From an uncultured Acetobacteraceae bacterium (lineage in GTDB: Bacteria > Pseudomonadota > Alphaproteobacteria > Acetobacterales > Acetobacteraceae): a stretch of DNA of 37,153 nt. The notes beneath the pieces were generated by a model that was given only the letters and a program-made list of their open reading frames with translations, was not told where the DNA came from and did no database searches. Numbering within the stretch: the stretch's first letter is position 1; each line of letters begins with the position of its first letter. Below are positions 32,344 to 37,153 of this stretch, piece after piece. Location: NCBI GenBank assembly GCA_937873095.1, contig CALMVI010000035.1, positions 1 through 37,153 on the forward strand. Reading direction: 5' to 3'. The translations under genes and the position numbers were made by a program.

Positions 32344-34728
32344 ATGGAAGCACCAGGCGCACCCGGCATCGCCCCACGCTGGACCTCGTCGGACAAGAGC
32401 GGCGTCGGCACCGCGCTGTCGCCCACCAGCCGTGTCTGGTTCACCATCAGCCACGGCATCCTCAACGAATGCTACTACCCGCGCGTCGACCAGGCGTGCA
32501 TACGCGATTTCGGCTTCATCGTCGCCGACGGAAACGGCCTGTTCGCCGAGGAGAAGCGCGACACCGACAGCGTGATCACCGCACTCGAGGACGGCGTCCC
32601 CGCCTACGAGCTGGTCAACACCCACCGCCCGGCCGGCGGCGGCAAGCCGCGGTTCAGGATCGTCAAGCGCGTCATCACCGACCCAAGGCGCGACGTGGTG
32701 CTGCAACAGGTGCGCCTGGAGCGGCTGGACGGCGCGCCCCTGCGGCTGTACGCGCTGCTGGCACCGCATCTGGTCAACGCCGGCAGCGACAACACCGCCT
32801 GGCTGGACAGCCACAAGGGGCAGCAGATGCTGTTCGCCGAAGGGGGCGGCGCTGCCCTGGCGCTGGCCGCCAACTGCTCCTGGGCCAGGCGCTCGGTCGG
32901 GTTCGCCGGCATCAGCGACGGGTGGCAGGACCTGTCCCGCCACGGCGGGCTGACCTGGGAGTACGACCGCGCGGTCAACGGCAACGTGGCGCTGGTCGGC
33001 GAGGCGGCCCTGCCCGAAGACGGGCAGGCGGTGTTCGCGCTGGGCTTCGGCCGAAGCGCGGGCGAGGCGGCGTTCCGCGCCCGGGCCAGCCTGTTCGACG
33101 ATTTCGACGCGCTGGCCGAGGAATACGCCGCCACCTGGCGGGGCTGGCAGGCCGGGCTGCGTCCCCTCGACCGGCGCGCCGGGCCGGGCGGCCACAACAC
33201 CTACCGGGTCAGCACCGCGGTGCTGCGGACGCACGAGGCGCCGAGCTTCCGCGGCGGCTTCATCGCCAGCCTGTCCATCCCCTGGGGTGCGGCCCGCGGC
33301 GACGACGACCTGGGCGGCTACCACCTGGTCTGGCCGCGCGACCTGGTGGAGACGGCCGGCGGCCTGCTCGCGGCCGGCGCCGGCGCCGAAGCGATGCGGG
33401 TGCTGGAATACCTGCGCGCCACCCAGGAGCCGGACGGCCACTGGCCGCAGAACAATTGGCTCGACGGCACCGCCTACTGGCAGGGCGTGCAGATGGACGA
33501 GTGCGCCTTCCCCATCCTGCTCGTGGACATGGCAAGCCGCGCCGGCGTGCTGCCCGAGGCCGAACGCGCCCGCTACTGGCCGATGGTGCGGGCGGCCGCC
33601 GGGTTCCTGACCCGCAACGGCCCGGTCACCGGCCAGGACCGTTGGGAGGAGAACGCGGGCTACTCCATCTTCACCCTCGCGGTCGAGGTTGCGGCCCTGC
33701 TGGTGGCGGCCGAGCTCGCGGCATCGGCCGGTGCGGCCGACACCGCGCGGTTCCTGGAGGACACCGCCGACGCCTGGAACGACGCGGTCGACGGCTGGAC
33801 ATACGCGCGCGGCACCGCGCTCGCCGGGACGCTCGGGGTGGACGGCTACTACGTCCGCATGGCGCCGGCCTGCCCGCCATCGGCCGCGTCGTCGCTCGAC
33901 CGGCTGGTGCAGATCAAGAACCGGCCGGACGGGGAGGGCATGATCCCCGCCCACGACATCGTCAGTCCTGACGCGCTGGCGCTGGTGCGGTTCGGCCTGC
34001 GCGCGGCCTCCGACCCGCGTATCGTGAGCACCATCGCCGCGATCGACCACTCGGTCAGGGTGGATTTGCCGGCCGGACCCTGCTGGTACCGCTACACCGG
34101 CGACGGCTACGGCGAGCATCCCGACGGCCGGCCGTTCGACGGGGTGGGCCAGGGCCGGCTGTGGCCGCTGCTGACCGGCGAGAGGGCGCATGTCGCCGTC
34201 GCCGCGGGCGACCTGGACGCCGCGCGAGGGCTGCTCGCCACCCTGGAGGCCTGCACCAGCCGCGGCGCGCTGCTGCCCGAGCAGGTCTGGGACACGGACG
34301 ACATTCCCGAGCGGGAGCTGTATCGCGGCCACCCGAGCGGTTCGGCGATGCCGCTGGTCTGGGCGCATTCGGAGCACATAAAGCTGCTCCGCTCGATCGC
34401 GGACGGCCGGGTCTTCGACATGCCGCCCCAAACCGTCCGGCGCTACCAGACAGAGAGCCATCCGCCCCGCGTGGCGCCGTGGCGCCCGGACTTCCGGCCG
34501 GACACGGTGCCACGCGGACGCGCGCTGCGCATCGAGCTGCCCGAACCTTCGGTGGTGCTGTGGAGCGGCGATGGCTGGGCCAGCTCGGCCGAGCTGCCCA
34601 CTGCCGACACCGGGCTCGGCGTGCACGCTGCCGAGTTGCGCATGGACGGCCGGAGTGTGGAGTTCACCTGGCGGGCGGCTGCCACCGGCGCCTGGGCGGG
34701 CGCGAACTACGCCGTCGGTGTCGCATGA
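32344..34728 (+). CDS. GH15 glucoamylase-type glycoside hydrolase
   Basis: The 794-residue protein has an N-terminal beta-sandwich of the bacterial glucoamylase/glucodextranase kind (about 15-270) and a GH15 (alpha/alpha)6 barrel. The barrel includes YHLVWPRDLVETAGG near 325-339, QDRWEENAGYS with the catalytic acid Glu near 435, and LPEQVWD with the second Glu near 645. It releases glucose from the non-reducing ends of starch, glycogen or dextran-like chains. No signal peptide is seen (N-terminus MEAPGAPGIAPRW), so it is probably cytoplasmic and may act on glycogen or trehalose-like material. A GGAG lies about 10 nt before the ATG. It diverges from asd. Confidence 0.92.
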   Translation: MEAPGAPGIAPRWTSSDKSGVGTALSPTSRVWFTISHGILNECYYPRVDQACIRDFGFIVADGNGLFAEEKRDTDSVITALEDGVPAYELVNTHRPAGGGKPRFRIVKRVITDPRRDVVLQQVRLERLDGAPLRLYALLAPHLVNAGSDNTAWLDSHKGQQMLFAEGGGAALALAANCSWARRSVGFAGISDGWQDLSRHGGLTWEYDRAVNGNVALVGEAALPEDGQAVFALGFGRSAGEAAFRARASLFDDFDALAEEYAATWRGWQAGLRPLDRRAGPGGHNTYRVSTAVLRTHEAPSFRGGFIASLSIPWGAARGDDDLGGYHLVWPRDLVETAGGLLAAGAGAEAMRVLEYLRATQEPDGHWPQNNWLDGTAYWQGVQMDECAFPILLVDMASRAGVLPEAERARYWPMVRAAAGFLTRNGPVTGQDRWEENAGYSIFTLAVEVAALLVAAELAASAGAADTARFLEDTADAWNDAVDGWTYARGTALAGTLGVDGYYVRMAPACPPSAASSLDRLVQIKNRPDGEGMIPAHDIVSPDALALVRFGLRAASDPRIVSTIAAIDHSVRVDLPAGPCWYRYTGDGYGEHPDGRPFDGVGQGRLWPLLTGERAHVAVAAGDLDAARGLLATLEACTSRGALLPEQVWDTDDIPERELYRGHPSGSAMPLVWAHSEHIKLLRSIADGRVFDMPPQTVRRYQTESHPPRVAPWRPDFRPDTVPRGRALRIELPEPSVVLWSGDGWASSAELPTADTGLGVHAAELRMDGRSVEFTWRAAATGAWAGANYAVGVA

Positions 34729-34849
34729 CCCTGCTCGTCAGGCGCCGGTGGCGGCGCCAGTGGCGACCACGTCATGAAAATGCCATTTTTTGCTGTTCCG
34801 AGATGATTTTGCGTTGCGGGCGTAAACTGCGCTGCTAGCATGCGCGCGT

Positions 34850-34915
34850 AGGCGGCCACTCCTGCCCGGATCGGATTGGCACCGACACGGCAGGAGCCGC
34901 CTGAGTCCAATCCGA
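34850..34915 (+). promoter_or_regulatory. Two stem-loops in the leader of the S53 peptidase gene
   Basis: AGGCGGC-CAC-TCCTGCC at 34850-34866 pairs with GGCAGGAGCCGCCT at 34889-34902, leaving a 3-nt bulge. TCGGATTGG at 34871-34879 pairs with CCAATCCGA at 34907-34915. The two pairings interleave, so they exclude one another or form a pseudoknot. They precede the GGAG and TTG start at 34930. A regulatory role is possible but not shown. The rest of the 201-bp gap (34729-34929) shows no gene. Confidence 0.45.
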
Positions 34916-34929
34916 GATCGGAGACTGCC

Positions 34930-37101
34930 TTGCACCCCACCTTGAGAACACGAATCCTGTGCGGCACCATGCTGGCGGGGCTGATCGCCCTTTCCGGCGG
35001 GGCCAGGGCGGCCGACACCTCGACCGTTCCGGGCGGCCTCGTACGCTGGGCGGTGCAGGCCGCGAGGGTGGGCAGCGCCGACGGCGCCAGGCAGGTTCCC
35101 GTCGTGCTGCACATGGCGCTGCGGAACCCCGAAGGCCTGGCCAGCCTGGTCGCCGACGTGTCCAAGCCGCGCAGCCCCGATTACGGCAAGTACCTCACGG
35201 TCGCCGGGTTCCGTGCCCGTTTCGCCCCTGACCCGGCCGATGTCGAGGCCGCCCGCGCGTGGCTCGAGAACGCCGGCCTGAAGAACGTCACCGTCGGACC
35301 GGCGGGCGCCTACGTGTCGGCCACCGCGACCGTCGCGCAGCTGGCGAGCACGTTCGGGGTGTCGCAGTCGCTCTACGCCGTCAACGGCCGCGTCCTGCGC
35401 GCCAACGCCGAGCTGCCGAGCATCCCGGCAGCACTCGCCGGCAAGATACTGTCCGTCGAGGGCCTGCACGAGGGCAATGAGAGGCATCCGCACCTGCTCT
35501 CGGCCGTGGACGGCCCGCACAGGATGCCTGCAGGTTTCCACGCGGACGCCAGTGCGGCCGTGACGCCGCCGCCGGTCGCGGCTTTCCTGCCGTCGCCGTA
35601 CTGCGACACCTACATGGGCGACCTCAAGGCCACCATCAGCACGCAGCCCGTCCCCTACAACCCTTCGCTGCCCTGGCTGAACTGCGGCTACACGCCGCAG
35701 CAGATCCGCGCCGCGTACGGCTTGGACAAGGTCGGCACGCTCGACGGCACCGGTGTCACCGTGGCGATCGTCGACGCCTTCGCCTCGCCCACGCTGATGG
35801 CGGACGGCAACGCCTACGCCGCCAATCACGGCCTGCCGGCACTGACCTCGGCCAACTTCACGCAGATCATCCCGGAGGGCATCTACAGCGTTCCGTCCGA
35901 CCAGGTGAGCAACGCCTATGGCTGGTGGACCGAGGAATCGCTCGACCTGGCATCGGTGCACGGATCGGCGCCCGGCGCCAACATCGTCTATATCGGCTCC
36001 ACCGACAACAGCACGTCGCTGACGGTCGCGCTCACCAACGCGATCTACAACCGCCAGGCCGACATCATCACCAACAGCTACAGCTACAACGGCGACGACA
36101 TCGACGCTTCGGACGTTTCGGCGCAGAACCAGACGTTCATGGTGGCCGACAGCATGGGGATCACGGTGCTGTTCAGCAGCGGGGACGACGGCGACCTCAG
36201 CGCGGTCAACGGCGTCGCCACCGGGTCCTTCGAGTCCGACAGTCCTTACGTGACCGGCGTCGGCGGAACCTCGCTGTTCCTGCGCGGGCCGCTGGGTCTC
36301 AAGGACGAGTGGGGCTGGGGCACGTATCGCGACTACCTGGGCAACGCCACCGTCAACAGCGCGACCTCGATCACCACCTCGGGCCTGGAAACCACGACGG
36401 CCAGCGGCAAGACCCTCTCCGCCTTCGCGTTCTACGCCGGTTCCGGCGGCGGGATCAGCACGCTGGCGCCGCAGCCGGACTACCAGGCCGGCATCGTTTC
36501 CAACGCGCTGGCCACCACGCTGCACATGGCGGACGGGTCCACCACCACGGTGGGCGCGTCGCGCGTGGCGCCGGACGTGGCGATGGATGCCGACCCCTAT
36601 ACCGGCTACCTGTATGGCGAGACCTTCACCATCGCCGGCAACCCGATCAGCGACGCGGGATGCACGGCGCTGACCGCGACGACCGAGTATTGCGAGAGCG
36701 CCGAAGGCGGCACCAGCCTTGCCTCGCCGCTGATGGCCGGCACCCTGGCCGTGGTGGACCAGGCGCGTCTGGCGGCGGGCAAGCCGCTGGTCGGCTTCGC
36801 CAACCCGTTCTTCTACTCCGGCACGATCGGCACCACGCTGACCGCGTCCGGCATCAACGACGTGACGGCGCCGGCACGGCCGCACGCTGTGCTGCGCGGC
36901 TACGCCAACGACCTGACCCGGGTGCGCGTGGTGACGATCAACTCGGTTCCCCGCAACACGGAGACCTCGCCCAACACCCTGACGGTGTGCGGGCTGCGAA
37001 CCTGCGAGGGCATCGACGAGATCTTCAACTACACGACGACCGGCTACGACGACGTGACCGGCCTGGGCGTGCCCTACGCGCCCGCGCTGGCCGCACAGTA
37101 G
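34930..37101 (+). CDS. S53 family (sedolisin/kumamolisin-type) secreted serine peptidase, TTG start
   Basis: Sedolisins are acid-active serine-carboxyl proteases. The 723-residue precursor has a signal peptide (HPTLRTRILCGTMLAGLIAL, cut after ARA), a pro-kumamolisin activation domain at about 30-195, and the peptidase domain. The catalytic residues are Glu335 and Asp339 (TEESLD), Asp419 in SSGDDG and Ser596 in GGTSLASP, and a Ca-binding DDVTGLGVP lies near the end. The start is a TTG at 34930 with GGAG at 34920-34923, six nt upstream. An upstream TTG at 34876 would add 18 polar residues before the signal peptide. It is likely secreted and self-activating at low pH. Confidence 0.93.
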   Translation: MHPTLRTRILCGTMLAGLIALSGGARAADTSTVPGGLVRWAVQAARVGSADGARQVPVVLHMALRNPEGLASLVADVSKPRSPDYGKYLTVAGFRARFAPDPADVEAARAWLENAGLKNVTVGPAGAYVSATATVAQLASTFGVSQSLYAVNGRVLRANAELPSIPAALAGKILSVEGLHEGNERHPHLLSAVDGPHRMPAGFHADASAAVTPPPVAAFLPSPYCDTYMGDLKATISTQPVPYNPSLPWLNCGYTPQQIRAAYGLDKVGTLDGTGVTVAIVDAFASPTLMADGNAYAANHGLPALTSANFTQIIPEGIYSVPSDQVSNAYGWWTEESLDLASVHGSAPGANIVYIGSTDNSTSLTVALTNAIYNRQADIITNSYSYNGDDIDASDVSAQNQTFMVADSMGITVLFSSGDDGDLSAVNGVATGSFESDSPYVTGVGGTSLFLRGPLGLKDEWGWGTYRDYLGNATVNSATSITTSGLETTTASGKTLSAFAFYAGSGGGISTLAPQPDYQAGIVSNALATTLHMADGSTTTVGASRVAPDVAMDADPYTGYLYGETFTIAGNPISDAGCTALTATTEYCESAEGGTSLASPLMAGTLAVVDQARLAAGKPLVGFANPFFYSGTIGTTLTASGINDVTAPARPHAVLRGYANDLTRVRVVTINSVPRNTETSPNTLTVCGLRTCEGIDEIFNYTTTGYDDVTGLGVPYAPALAAQ

Positions 37102-37114
37102 AGTATCCGTGTTG

Positions 37115-37141
37115 ATCAAGCTCTGATTTACTCGGCTTGAT
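37115..37141. terminator. Weak hairpin after the S53 peptidase gene
   Basis: ATCAAGC at 37115-37121 pairs with GCTTGAT at 37135-37141 around a 13-nt loop, 14 nt after the stop. There is no U-tract within the window, so the terminator call is tentative. Confidence 0.3.
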
Positions 37142-37153
37142 GAAGTGTGACGC

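Noticed and set aside
32111-32377. Extended asd N-terminus from GTG at 32377
   Set aside because: The extra 89 codons are read from palindromic repeats. The NADP-binding start motif begins at the ATG at 32110.
32293-34626. Minus-strand open frame of 777 codons opposite the GH15 gene
   Set aside because: The plus-strand GH15 protein has catalytic motifs; the antisense frame has none.
34738-37119. Minus-strand open frame of 793 codons opposite the S53 peptidase gene
   Set aside because: The plus strand shows signal peptide, prodomain and catalytic residues of S53; the antisense frame is Val/Gly/Arg-rich without motifs.

Overview
This is a high-GC chromosomal window, densely coded with mostly housekeeping genes. 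The protein set suggests an alphaproteobacterium, most likely of the Acetobacteraceae/Rhodospirillales. It includes the sdhCDAB order, a separate secD and secF, yraN next to gshB, a short ParE, and hairpin-rich intergenic repeats of the GGGGC-NNN-GCCCC kind. A secreted S53 (sedolisin) peptidase and a GH15 glucoamylase fit an acid-tolerant heterotroph. The taxonomic call is an inference, because no rRNA gene is present.

Layout from left to right. Positions 1-7.5 kb hold the 3' part of a DsbD-like thiol-disulfide interchange gene (+), then murQ and parE (overlapping, -), a small secreted protein (+), a lysozyme-like protein and dps (-), msrC (+), and a receiver-like/EAL protein (-). Positions 7.7-13.96 kb hold secF and secD (-), separated by an inverted-repeat element, then a MOSC protein (-), a Gfo/Idh/MocA oxidoreductase (+) that overlaps the convergent lpxB, and hisI (-).

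Positions 14.0-16.3 kb look like an accessory insert. They hold a FlgJ-type glucosaminidase without a signal peptide, whose gene overlaps by ATGA a gene for a small exported two-cysteine protein. A decayed second copy of hisI (one-base frameshift, all three metal-binding Asp changed) follows, then a hicAB toxin-antitoxin pair. The glucosaminidase pair therefore sits between two same-direction hisI copies. It is the best candidate here for an undescribed system, possibly an effector-immunity pair.

Positions 16.3-20.0 kb are a minus-strand run for sulfur metabolism: XRE-type regulator, NUDIX hydrolase, 3-mercaptopyruvate sulfurtransferase and cystathionine beta-lyase, with ATGA or 1-nt junctions. 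Positions 20.2-23.9 kb (+) encode an AI-2E/PerM-type permease, a TonB-like protein, YraN and glutathione synthetase. Positions 23.9-28.8 kb (-) encode a PEP-CTERM protein, a Cys-based phosphatase and succinate dehydrogenase. A DUF3574 lipoprotein gene (+) diverges from sdhC. A polytopic ligase at 29.4-30.8 kb resembles the exosortase-A-associated O-ligase family, which may link it to the PEP-CTERM protein.

The right end has asd (-) diverging from a GH15 glucoamylase (+) across a 233-bp, strongly palindromic intergenic region, followed by the S53 peptidase (+). No tRNA, rRNA, CRISPR array, transposase or integrase was seen. No gene-free stretch exceeds 300 bases. The longest, 22582-22879, holds two or three hairpin repeats. 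All functional calls rest on motif reading without database searches.
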